17,257 bases of DNA from CAYUNT01 sp964446285. Its GTDB lineage: Bacteria > Sumerlaeota > Sumerlaeia > SLMS01 > CAYUNT01. Made by a program: the position numbers and the translations under genes. Below, piece after piece: positions 1 to 6,757 of this stretch. The notes under the pieces were generated by a model that was not told the DNA's origin, did not search any database, and was given only the letters and a program-made list of their open reading frames with translations. Within the stretch, counting starts at the first letter, position 1. Every line of letters starts with the position of its first letter. The DNA is taken from assembly GCA_964446285.1 (NCBI GenBank), contig CAYUNT010000094.1:1-17257 (forward strand), read 5' to 3'.

Positions 1-53
1 CTTTTGCTCCTTCAGAGCAAATTCAGGGAACAGAATTACGGGAAATTGGTATT
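1..53 (+). repeat. 53-bp dispersed repeat, left copy (cut by the window edge)
   Basis: This stretch matches 10695-10747 in direct orientation at 50 of 53 positions; the differences are at 28, 42 and 49, each G here and A in the other copy. Similarity stops at about base 54. The left limit is unknown because the window begins inside the repeat. Bases 54-149 between it and the ABC ATPase stop codon hold no gene I can support, only a small GGATC-AA-GATCC palindrome near 115. Both copies lie beyond the 3' end of a gene. It could be a fragment of a mobile or degenerate repeat family; origin unknown. Confidence 0.75.
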
Positions 54-149
54 ACACCACTAAATGTGGCGCATTGGATGAGTCAGCTGAGCTTTTTGGG
101 CGGGTTGTCTCGCGGATCAAGATCCAAGGACTATCTATCACCATCTGTA

Positions 150-1097
150 TTACTGTACAGCGCCTTTGGTGATTTTCATGAACACGTCTTCGAGGTCGAT
201 TTCGTGTTCTTTGACCTCGAGGATTTTTACGCCCGCGCCAAATAATTTTTCGTTGAGGAAGGTCCAGTCCTCGACCTGCAACGGCAGCAAAATGTCAAAC
301 GACGCGCCGTCGCGTTCGACCGAGGCAATCGTCTCGGGTGGCGGCGCATTCACAAGCGCCAGCAAGACTTCCTCGGCGCGGTCGGCCGTCTCGGGCTTGA
401 CGCGAATTTCCACATGGCGTCCGCCTTGCAGTTGATTGGTGATCTCCTGCACGTCGCCCGCGTAAAGCAAATTCCCCTGCTCGACGATCCCGATCGTGTT
501 CACGAAATCCGCCAGTTCCGTCAAAATGTGAGACGAAATCAGAATCGTCTTTCCCATGCGGCGGAGTTCCTTGAGCAGTTCGCGCAACTCGATGCGGGCG
601 CGCGGATCGAGGCCCGAAGCGGGTTCATCGAGCAAGAGCGCCTGGGGATCGTGAACGAGCGTTTTCGCAAGGCACAGACGCTGTTTCATGCCGCGCGAAA
701 GGGCTTCGACATAATCCTCGCGCTTATGCGCCAGGTCGGTCAGTTCGAGCACGTCGTCGATGATCTTTTTGCGTTTGCTGCGGTCGATCTTATAGGCCGC
801 CGCGAAAAAATCCAGATATTCCCAGACCTTCATGTCGTCATAGACGCCAAAAAAGTCCGGCATGTAGCCGATGATGCGTTTCACGTCGTCGGGCTGCGTG
901 AGGACGTTGTAACCGCCGATGAGCGCGAACCCCTGCGTGGGCTTGAGCAGGGTGGCGAGTATTTTGATTGTGGTCGTTTTTCCCGCGCCATTGGGGCCGA
1001 TGAACCCGAAAATATCGCCCTGGCTGATGTGCAAATTGAGATTATTGACGGCCACGAGGTCCTTATAGACTTTGGTAACGCCTCGGACTTCGATCAT
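150..1097 (-). CDS. ABC-2 type transporter ATP-binding protein (CcmA/NatA-like)
   Basis: A 315-residue cytoplasmic ATPase that would power an ABC-2 type exporter. Visible motifs are Walker A GPNGAGKT (34-41), signature LSRGM (133-137), Walker B LLLDEP (154-159), D-loop SGLDP and H-loop His190. The Q-loop region reads IGYMPDFFGVY instead of having an obvious Gln. After about residue 225 comes the extra C-terminal domain common in exporters of this group. The start is well supported: GGGAGG at 1106-1111 (minus strand) sits 8 nt before the ATG. It is the last gene after lpxI on the same strand, 312 nt away. No permease is present on either side within the window, so the exported substrate is unknown. 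A role in envelope export is inferred only from the neighbours. Confidence 0.93.
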   Translation of the reverse strand: MIEVRGVTKVYKDLVAVNNLNLHISQGDIFGFIGPNGAGKTTTIKILATLLKPTQGFALIGGYNVLTQPDDVKRIIGYMPDFFGVYDDMKVWEYLDFFAAAYKIDRSKRKKIIDDVLELTDLAHKREDYVEALSRGMKQRLCLAKTLVHDPQALLLDEPASGLDPRARIELRELLKELRRMGKTILISSHILTELADFVNTIGIVEQGNLLYAGDVQEITNQLQGGRHVEIRVKPETADRAEEVLLALVNAPPPETIASVERDGASFDILLPLQVEDWTFLNEKLFGAGVKILEVKEHEIDLEDVFMKITKGAVQ

Positions 1098-1409
1098 GCT
1101 TTGCGCCTCCCGATCGCGAGAAGGGTTCGCGCGCCGCCCGGTTGTGCGGGCGCCCGATCAACAGACTCAAATCCAAACGATACGTTGCGGGCGGCGGGTT
1201 TGCACGGGGATTTTTTGCGGCGCCCGATAGCGCGCCCGATGATGTATTCTGCGGCGCAACCGCCTGCGCTTTGCCCCCGCCTGGCTGGAGGCAGTCCCGC
1301 AATGGCCCGCCCCCCGCAGCCCGTTTCTTCAATTCAGACCACGCGCCAGCGAAATCGTTGACCTGCGTCCGCAAATTCAAAACATTCTTTGTCAAAAAGA
1401 CCAAGCAGT
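1098..1409 (-). other. gap between lpxI and the ABC ATPase, no convincing gene
   Basis: About 310 nt. On the minus strand one frame stays open across the whole gap from a TTG at 1428 to 1063 (121 codons), overlapping the end of lpxI and the start of the ATPase. Its product is rich in Gly, Ala, Pro and Arg with no recognisable domain, and I treat it as chance in GC-rich DNA. The gap holds several short GC-rich inverted repeats, for example GCCT-ggctgg-AGGC near 1280, and ends with the ATPase ribosome binding site at 1106-1111. No clear terminator or promoter was seen. Confidence 0.5.
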
Positions 1410-2288
1410 CTATCGCGCCAGGAGGCAAATCCCGCTTCGTTCGGCCAGCGCGACAACCTCCCCGCGGTCAAAGAGCAGCGAACGGCGCGCCTCCAGGCAA
1501 AAGGCCGCTGCCTTGACTTTGATTAGGTTTTCCACCGTCATTCGCCCCGCCACCGGCACGTCAAACCGCATGTCCTGACGCGGACGGCTCACTTTGACGA
1601 ACACAACTCCTTCGCCGGCGAGTTCTCCCGCGCGCAGGATGAGTTTGTCCGTGCCTTCGAGCGCCTCGACGGCCACGACAATCTGATTCTTCACCGCAAT
1701 GGTCTGGCCGATGTCCAGCCGGGCGATTTCGCGCGCCAGCGGATAGGCAAACTCGATGTCGCGTTCGATTTCGGACGTTGGCGGGCACTTGAGCGTCAAC
1801 AGCCCCGGCTCCGGCATGCATTGGCGCAAAAACAACGTGCTGTCGAGAACTGTGAACCCCTCGCCCTCCAGTTCCGCAATCACGGCTTCGAGGAGCGAAT
1901 TGGCCGTTTTCGTCGAAAGTTTCGCCAGCAGTTTGAGCACGCGCGGATCGAAACTGATCTGCTTGAGAAGCAGCTGATGCGGAACACGCCCCGCGAGCAC
2001 CAGATGCTCCACCTGGCATTCGCGCGCCAGTTTAATCAGTTTCGATAACTCGGTCAGTTTCAGTTCAAAATGGCGCTCGGCCAGCGGAACGATTTTTTCC
2101 GACGCCAGGCCCCGAACCGAAAAAACCACGACGTCAACCCCTGCGGCGCGGGCACCCTGGGCGATCAGAACAGGGAAATCACCCTCTCCTGCCACGATTC
2201 CGATTCTCCGCGGCAACGGGACGGATTTGCCCGCGGAGAAAGGATCGGCGGCGGCAGGGGCTTGGTCGTTCATGAGGGAAGATTCCAT
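1410..2288 (-). CDS. lpxI: UDP-2,3-diacylglucosamine diphosphatase LpxI
   Basis: LpxI hydrolyses UDP-2,3-diacylglucosamine to lipid X plus UMP, the fourth step of lipid A synthesis, in place of LpxH. The protein is 292 residues, close to the family's usual 270-290. It opens with a RIGIVAGEGDFPVLIAQ motif at about 28-44, typical of the LpxI N-terminal domain. It ends with the diagnostic C-terminal domain: QDMRFDVP at about 238-245, whose Asp I believe corresponds to the catalytic Asp of Caulobacter LpxI, then EARRSLLFDRGEVVALAERSGI. fabZ ends 12 nt upstream, so the two are probably co-transcribed. An alternative start is Met6 at 2273; neither has a clear Shine-Dalgarno. The lpxC-fabZ-lpxI order makes the assignment firm. 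Confidence 0.93.
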   Translation of the reverse strand: MESSLMNDQAPAAADPFSAGKSVPLPRRIGIVAGEGDFPVLIAQGARAAGVDVVVFSVRGLASEKIVPLAERHFELKLTELSKLIKLARECQVEHLVLAGRVPHQLLLKQISFDPRVLKLLAKLSTKTANSLLEAVIAELEGEGFTVLDSTLFLRQCMPEPGLLTLKCPPTSEIERDIEFAYPLAREIARLDIGQTIAVKNQIVVAVEALEGTDKLILRAGELAGEGVVFVKVSRPRQDMRFDVPVAGRMTVENLIKVKAAAFCLEARRSLLFDRGEVVALAERSGICLLAR

Positions 2289-2300
2289 CGCGTAGGGTGC

Positions 2301-2756
2301 TTACTTGGCCGCAAAAGCGAAATGGATTTCCGCTTCGCTCACCAATTGGCCATCCACAAGGCAGCGCGCCTTCACCGTGCCCATACGCGAGCGAAGATTC
2401 GTCACCTCACACTCGATGCGCAGTTGGTCTCCTGGAACGACAGGGCGGCGGAACTTCGCGTTGTCTATGCCCATGAGCAAAGCGATTTTCCCCCGATGCT
2501 GGGGCTTGGCCAGCAGCCAGACCGCGCCTGTTTGCGCCATAGCCTCGAGCTGCAGCACGCCGGGCATTACCATTTGACCCGGGAAATGCCCCTGGAAAAA
2601 CGCCTCATTGGCCGTGAGGTTCTTGATCCCGACAATCGAGTTTTCCTGGAGGTCGAGAATCCGATCCACCAGCAGGAAAGGATAGCGGTGCGGAATAATG
2701 GATGCAATTTGTTCAATAGAGAGAGGAGCGGTTATTGCGGCGGCGGGTGAATCCAT
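2301..2756 (-). CDS. fabZ: 3-hydroxyacyl-ACP dehydratase FabZ
   Basis: FabZ dehydrates (3R)-hydroxyacyl-ACP to trans-2-enoyl-ACP in fatty acid elongation and so competes with LpxA/LpxD for hydroxyacyl-ACP. The 151-residue hot-dog-fold protein has IPHRYPFLLVDR (21-32), catalytic His57 in GHFPG, and the helix VMPGVLQLEAMAQ with Glu71 as partner catalytic acid. Residues 1-12 form a short non-conserved extension. The start codon lies inside the last 25 nt of lpxC, with an AAGGGA-type ribosome site about 12 nt upstream. In some bacteria LpxC and FabZ are fused into one protein; here they are separate but overlapping genes. Confidence 0.96.
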   Translation of the reverse strand: MDSPAAAITAPLSIEQIASIIPHRYPFLLVDRILDLQENSIVGIKNLTANEAFFQGHFPGQMVMPGVLQLEAMAQTGAVWLLAKPQHRGKIALLMGIDNAKFRRPVVPGDQLRIECEVTNLRSRMGTVKARCLVDGQLVSEAEIHFAFAAK

Positions 2757-3784
2757 GAAATGTGCTGTCCCTTTCGCAAGAAATCAAGAAAAGCAAGATG
2801 AGCCGCGTGTCCGGCCCGATTGGCAGAAAAATGCCCGCGCGGCGCTCCGCCTGCAAGAACAAGATCGCCCAAGAGGTCGATTATCTTGTGGCGGATGCAT
2901 TCCTCGGGAAACCGCAAGGGCGGATTGAGATAGCGGTCGCGCCCAACAACAACGGCAATTCGCGGGTCTCCCCCGCGGATCAGTCCGCGCGCGCGCAGCT
3001 TCTCAATATCCGCCTCGAGCACAAACGTGCGCGCCGGAGCAATTTCGCGCACGAAAGAGCAGGAATCAAGCATATAGACGTAACCCTGGGTTCCGAGGGC
3101 TGTTTCGGGGAAGTCGATATAGTAAGAAAGCGTCAGCGCCTCCACACCCGGAAGCGCTGTGATTTCGGCGTCGCGATGCCGGAATGCCACCGGCTCGCGA
3201 ACCGTCCAGGCGGGGGCGGGCAAAGCGGCGGAGTCTTGTTCTTCGAGGCCGATTCGCTCGAAAGCCTCCGCGTAGGGAGCCGCGCTGCCGTCCAAAATAG
3301 GCAACTCCGAGGCGCTGAGCACGATTTCGAGGTTGCTGAGGCCAAACGCCGCGCATGAGGCGAGCAAATGCTCGGGCGTCTCGACCGTCCAGCCCGCTGC
3401 CGGGTGGCGAAGCACTGTGCGCTGGATGCTGGCTTCCGGCGCGACAGCGCTTATTTCCGCCCGCAAAGTGGCCGCCTCATCCTTTCCAGCGCTGTAAACT
3501 CCAGTGGCATGGGCATCTTGCCCATGATCTCCGGTGGCTTGGACGTCTCGTCCAAGGTTTCTTCTGGTGGCTTGGACGTCTCGTCCAAGATTCTCTTCCG
3601 TATTTCTTGATTCTTCCTTTGAGGAATTCGCGCCTTTTTCCAAATCCGCGCGCCGAAAACGAATCCCAAATCCAGGCGGGGCGGGGCGGCAAACCACGCG
3701 AATGGGGCGTCCGCTATGAACGCCGATTCCCTCAAAGACTGCTTCGGAAGCCAGGGTTCTCTGTTTGAAATCGAGAGGGATCAT
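2732..3784 (-). CDS. lpxC: UDP-3-O-acyl-N-acetylglucosamine deacetylase LpxC with an in-frame repeat insertion
   Basis: LpxC is the zinc enzyme that removes the acetyl group from UDP-3-O-acyl-GlcNAc, the committed step of lipid A synthesis. From Met at 3784 the protein has 350 residues, versus about 300 usually. It begins with the family N terminus FKQRTLASEAVFEGIGVHSG (6-25). Zinc ligands are visible as His139 (ETPEHL), His299 and Asp303 (RHKIIDLLGD). Glu138 and His326 (NRAGHA) match the catalytic Glu and His; APARTF (249-254) is also present. The extra length is residues about 49-107, encoding two GRDVQAT units and one GQDAHAT unit from the palindromic array at 3508-3589. It falls in the variable N-terminal region, away from the active-site residues. 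A longer GTG start at 3811 is possible but lacks ribosome-site or family support. The 3' end overlaps fabZ by 25 nt. Confidence 0.95.
   Translation of the reverse strand: MIPLDFKQRTLASEAVFEGIGVHSGRPIRVVCRPAPPGFGIRFRRADLEKGANSSKEESRNTEENLGRDVQATRRNLGRDVQATGDHGQDAHATGVYSAGKDEAATLRAEISAVAPEASIQRTVLRHPAAGWTVETPEHLLASCAAFGLSNLEIVLSASELPILDGSAAPYAEAFERIGLEEQDSAALPAPAWTVREPVAFRHRDAEITALPGVEALTLSYYIDFPETALGTQGYVYMLDSCSFVREIAPARTFVLEADIEKLRARGLIRGGDPRIAVVVGRDRYLNPPLRFPEECIRHKIIDLLGDLVLAGGAPRGHFSANRAGHAAHLAFLDFLRKGQHISWIHPPPQ
3508..3589. repeat. three-unit palindromic repeat array inside lpxC
   Basis: Three perfect 8-bp inverted repeats with an identical 3-nt TCT loop lie at 3508-3526 (CATGGGCA-TCT-TGCCCATG), 3538-3556 and 3571-3589 (both CTTGGACG-TCT-CGTCCAAG). 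Each is preceded by RGTGG, and the units start 30 and 33 nt apart. The second and third units share the same 19-bp core; the first keeps the layout but has compensatory stem changes. On the minus strand they encode in frame GRDVQAT, GRDVQAT and GQDAHAT within LpxC. I recall GRDAHAT-like peptides as scattered repeats in predicted proteins of PVC-type genomes, which suggests a REP-like dispersed element. A CRISPR origin is ruled out by the absence of unique spacers. Confidence 0.9.
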
Positions 3785-3847
3785 TTTGAATGGCCAAGGA
3801 AGATGTGCCACGCGCGCGCGCGACAGAAATTAGGGCAATGAAGGAAA

Positions 3848-4714
3848 TCAGGGAAGCAGGGGCAGAGAATCAAGAGGCGCCGAAGCGTTCCCCGCCCGCC
3901 GGCGATGGGAAGAAGAAGAGGACGAAGAAGGCGAAGTGGAACCGTCCGCCTCGGCGGGAGAAGCGGAAGAAGAACGCGGCGAATTGCCAGATGCCTGAAA
4001 ATCATCCAGTTCCGGAAGCCCTCGGCGGTCGATTTCCGCGAGAATCCGATCCGTCAAGTTGGTGGAGTCTGTTCCAAAAAGGACCGTTTCGCCGCGCAAA
4101 ATGAGGTCGAATCCCTCGCGGCGGCCCACTTCATCGACCACGCGCAAAATCCCCTCCATGATGGGGGCGAGCAGCGTGTTTTCCGAACGCTTGAGCAGAC
4201 GGTCGGCGCGATACTGGAGGTCGTCGATTTCGCCACGCAAATCCGCGATGCGCTTTCGGCGGGTTTCCTTCTCGGCGTCGGTGAGGACGCTGCTTTGGCG
4301 ATCGAGCGACTCGCGCAGGCGACGATATTCGGCGGTCTTGCGTTCGATTTCGCGCCGCTGCACCTCGAATTCATCCTCGATGCGCCCGATATGCTCGCGA
4401 ACCGCGCGCGATTCCTGGATAATGGCGTCGATGTCCACAAACCCAATCCGCTGCGGGCGGGTTGAGGAGGGCGAAGGCGCCGCACTGGTTTTTGTGGAAG
4501 AAGTCGCTAAAGTGGATGCGGAAACGGAAGCACTTGCGGCAGGCGCGGCTGGGCGGCCACTTCCCGAATTGATCTCAGCCGCAAGCGACAAGTTCACAGA
4601 TAAAGCCAAAACTATCGCCAGCGGCCCAGGCCCCCACCCATTCCCAAAACCGCGCGCAAAGCGTTGCTGGCTTAGTCTTTTGGGAATTGATGATATAGAA
4701 AGCAGCTTTTTCAT
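3848..4714 (-). CDS. OmpH/Skp-family periplasmic chaperone
   Basis: Skp-type proteins hold unfolded outer-membrane proteins in the periplasm on their way to the BAM complex. Starting at the ATG at 4714 gives 288 residues with a Lys-containing N terminus and a hydrophobic stretch at about 30-46 ending LSLAAE, a plausible signal peptide. The Skp core begins at IGFVDIDAII (about 90-99), followed by a long charged coiled coil (about 100-190). It closes with ILRVVDEVGRREGFDLIL and the terminal NLTDRILAEID. An Ala/Ser-rich stretch precedes the core, and a Ser/Pro-rich tail with a seven-Ser run follows it, making the protein longer than E. coli Skp (161 residues). The reading frame stays open to 4858, but that would bury the signal peptide. 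It is the first gene of the operon, 63 nt before lpxC. The upstream DNA is AT-rich, with no clear Shine-Dalgarno. Confidence 0.9.
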   Translation of the reverse strand: MKKLLSISSIPKRLSQQRFARGFGNGWGPGPLAIVLALSVNLSLAAEINSGSGRPAAPAASASVSASTLATSSTKTSAAPSPSSTRPQRIGFVDIDAIIQESRAVREHIGRIEDEFEVQRREIERKTAEYRRLRESLDRQSSVLTDAEKETRRKRIADLRGEIDDLQYRADRLLKRSENTLLAPIMEGILRVVDEVGRREGFDLILRGETVLFGTDSTNLTDRILAEIDRRGLPELDDFQASGNSPRSSSASPAEADGSTSPSSSSSSSHRRRAGNASAPLDSLPLLP

Positions 4715-5083
4715 AATTGCACTATGATACAATTCAAAAATACGTTTTTCTGCGCAAGAAAGCCAAAACCCGTAAAAATACCCAAAAACTTGATTCACAC
4801 CCTCCGAACGCGCCGCAAAAGTTCGCGCCGCCCATCCTTGTTGAGATTTGCGGCTCAAAAGTCAATCCCCTCGCTAGGCCTCCGCGCTTTCTTGGCGCAA
4901 TCCGCAGACGCCACGGTGTCATCGACAGAGGTCATCCATCCCTCTGCGGCTTGACCTTTCGCGCCGGGAGGGAGTAATTATTATGGAATTGAAAGAGAGG
5001 GCGTGGCGGCCCGGAGCTTGCGCCTGCGCCGCATGGCGGATTTTTCAGCCACGCCTTATTCGGTGGATCGCGGATAGCCAACA
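4715..5083. other. divergent intergenic region between skp and the HD-CHAD gene
   Basis: About 370 nt expected to hold the promoters of both the envelope operon (leftward) and the polyphosphate-related operon (rightward). The skp-proximal 100 nt are clearly AT-rich compared with the coding DNA around them, but I find no -35/-10 pair with good spacing there. On the plus strand TTGACC at 4951-4956 is a possible -35 element, with TATTAT at 4979-4984 too far away (22 nt) to be convincing. The rest holds the small open frame listed at 4983. No RNA gene was recognised. Confidence 0.5.
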
Positions 5084-5114
5084 ATGCCCCAGCCTTCCAT
5101 CGCCGCGTATTTGA
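4983..5114 (+). CDS. possible 43-codon leader peptide overlapping the HD-CHAD start
   Basis: An ATG at 4983 is preceded by a strong Shine-Dalgarno-like GGGAGGGAG (4966-4974) with an 8-nt gap. Its frame runs to a TGA at 5112-5114. It overlaps the first 31 nt of the HD-CHAD gene in another frame. The HD-CHAD ATG itself has no visible ribosome site, so translation of this short frame could deliver ribosomes to it. The peptide has several Trp, Arg and Cys residues and no known domain. It may equally be a chance frame beside a stray purine-rich stretch; I know of no homologue. Confidence 0.3.
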   Translation: MELKERAWRPGACACAAWRIFQPRLIRWIADSQQCPSLPSPRI

Positions 5115-6619
5115 CCGGCACCAGCGAAACGGAACGCGTTCACGCGGAGCATGTGCGCGAGCAGGCGGCGCGGTTTTTCCGTCTGGCGGACTATATTCAC
5201 GGCCTCCCAGACTCCGCGCTGCCCTTGCTGGAGGCGGCGGCGCTCTTGCACGACATCGCCTTTGACGAGGACCCGCGAACGCATGAAATCCGCGGGCGCG
5301 AGCGTTTGCTCCGCGAGGGATTGGAAGGTTACGGCGGACAGAAAATCCTCATGATCGGCTGTCTGATGGCTTTCCACCGCCGCTGCGTGCGTCCGCTCAA
5401 GGATCCCGTTTTCGTCTCGCTCACGCCCGAAAACCAGCGCGCGACGCTGAAACTGGCCGCGCTCCTGCGCGTCGCCGAGGGTCTCGACCACACGCGCACC
5501 CAAACCGTTTCGATTCGCGCCCTCACGGAAACGGCGCGCGGGCTGGTCTTGCTTGTGGAGGGCGTTTCCGGCGCGCCGTCGCAGGTCAATATCGCCCGCG
5601 CAAACGAAAAGGCCGGCCTGTGGCGAACGGTATTTCCCATTCCGTTGCGCATAAGCGAATCTTTGGAGCGCAAGCGCCCGCATCCTTACATTTCGGCCAA
5701 AAGCGGGATGCGCGAGGCGGGTGCGCGCGTCATGCTCTTTTTTCTGCGGGCCATGCTGCGCCAGGAGGCGAACGTCCGCGCCCGCGGCGGCGCCGAATCC
5801 ATCCACGACATGCGGGTGGCCACGCGCCGTATCCGCGCGGCCATGAGGGTATTTCGCTCGGGATTCGCCCGCGAGGCGCTCGCCGGGCATCTCGACAACC
5901 TGCGATGGATCGCGGCGGCGCTTGGGCGCGTGCGCGATGAAGATGTGTTTCTCGAATGGCTCCGCAGTTGCCGCATCGACGCCCCGCCCTCGCAGCGTGC
6001 AGTCCTCAACCGCCTGGCGCGGCATCACTCCGAGGAACGCAAGCGCCACTTCGCGGCCCTGCTCAAGGCGCTTGATTCCACGCGCTATGCGAAATTCGCG
6101 CGGGATTTCGAGCAGTTTCTCCGCGAATCCGCGCCGCCTTCGCCCGAGGCCGGTCCTCGCGTGGCCCGGGCGGCGCCCAAGGTCATCCGCCGCGAGTGGA
6201 AACGTTTGCTCGCCTTCCAGGACGCGCTCGGCCCCAAGCCGTCCATCGACCAGTTGCACCGCCTGCGCATCCAGGGCAAACGCGTCCGATACACGATGGA
6301 ATTTTTCGCAGGCGCGTATAAGGATTGCTTCCGCGCCACAATCAAACTTCTCGTTCGCGCTCAGGACACATTGGGGGCGTTGCACGATCTGGATGTGTTT
6401 GCCGCGCGGATTAAGGAATTTGCGGATTCTCCGCCGGGCGCAACGGCCAAATCGCGCCAGGCCGCAAGCCGCGCCTGCATTCTCTTTACAAAGACTTGGC
6501 TGGACAGGCAAAAGGCCCTCCGCGAAGATTTTCAGATGCTATGGAGGCGCATCGCCAGCGCCCGGCATCGCGGAAAGGTCAAAGAGATTCTCCAGGCAAT
6601 CCGCCCGCACCATATATAA
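5084..6619 (+). CDS. HD-like domain fused to a CHAD (polyphosphate-binding) domain
   Basis: A 511-residue cytoplasmic protein in two parts. Residues 1-190 resemble the C-terminal HD domain of Ppx/GppA proteins: LLHDIAF (54-60), AFHRRCVRP (96-104) and LLRVAEGLDHTRTQ (127-140). Residues about 210-500 are a CHAD domain, an alpha-helical bundle with conserved His and basic residues. The two halves of CHAD show ESIHDMRVATRRIR (238-251) and DQLHRLRIQGKRVRY (389-403), with a further LGALHDLDV (430-438). CHAD proteins are known to bind polyphosphate. An in-frame TAG lies 9 nt upstream, so this ATG is the first possible one. Just downstream is a Ppx/GppA gene ending in the same kind of HD domain, which supports a polyphosphate role. 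Whether the HD part is catalytic is not clear. Confidence 0.88.
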   Translation: MPQPSIAAYLTGTSETERVHAEHVREQAARFFRLADYIHGLPDSALPLLEAAALLHDIAFDEDPRTHEIRGRERLLREGLEGYGGQKILMIGCLMAFHRRCVRPLKDPVFVSLTPENQRATLKLAALLRVAEGLDHTRTQTVSIRALTETARGLVLLVEGVSGAPSQVNIARANEKAGLWRTVFPIPLRISESLERKRPHPYISAKSGMREAGARVMLFFLRAMLRQEANVRARGGAESIHDMRVATRRIRAAMRVFRSGFAREALAGHLDNLRWIAAALGRVRDEDVFLEWLRSCRIDAPPSQRAVLNRLARHHSEERKRHFAALLKALDSTRYAKFARDFEQFLRESAPPSPEAGPRVARAAPKVIRREWKRLLAFQDALGPKPSIDQLHRLRIQGKRVRYTMEFFAGAYKDCFRATIKLLVRAQDTLGALHDLDVFAARIKEFADSPPGATAKSRQAASRACILFTKTWLDRQKALREDFQMLWRRIASARHRGKVKEILQAIRPHHI

Positions 6620-6757
6620 GAGTTGCCGCCCCGAATCTGTCATTGCGTGCGCCGCAATCCCTCCTCCTCTTTCTCCAGGCGATTGCCTCGCGCGCAACTC
6701 GCGGCGCCGCAAACAAGCGCGCGAGCGCCCGGCTCGGATTCGAACAGCGAAATCAGC

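Noticed and set aside
1063..1428. 121-codon minus-strand frame filling the gap between lpxI and the ABC ATPase
   Set aside because: TTG start inside lpxI, overlap with the well-supported ATPase start, Gly/Ala/Pro/Arg-rich product and no domain. A chance open frame in GC-rich DNA is more likely, though not excluded.
3508..3589. Regularly spaced repeats resembling a mini CRISPR array
   Set aside because: Units are palindromes with short non-unique spacers, the array is inside an intact lpxC frame, and no cas gene is present.
4715..4858. N-terminal extension of the Skp-like protein
   Set aside because: It would place 48 residues before an obvious signal peptide and runs into the AT-rich divergent promoter region.
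5045..6511. 488-codon minus-strand frame opposite HD-CHAD
   Set aside because: Shadow frame: the plus-strand frame has clear HD and CHAD motifs, and the opposite product has no recognisable domain.
6623..6757. 45-residue N-terminal extension of the Ppx/GppA protein
   Set aside because: Residues are Arg/Pro/Ser-rich and not conserved in the family; the domain begins right after the Met at 6758.
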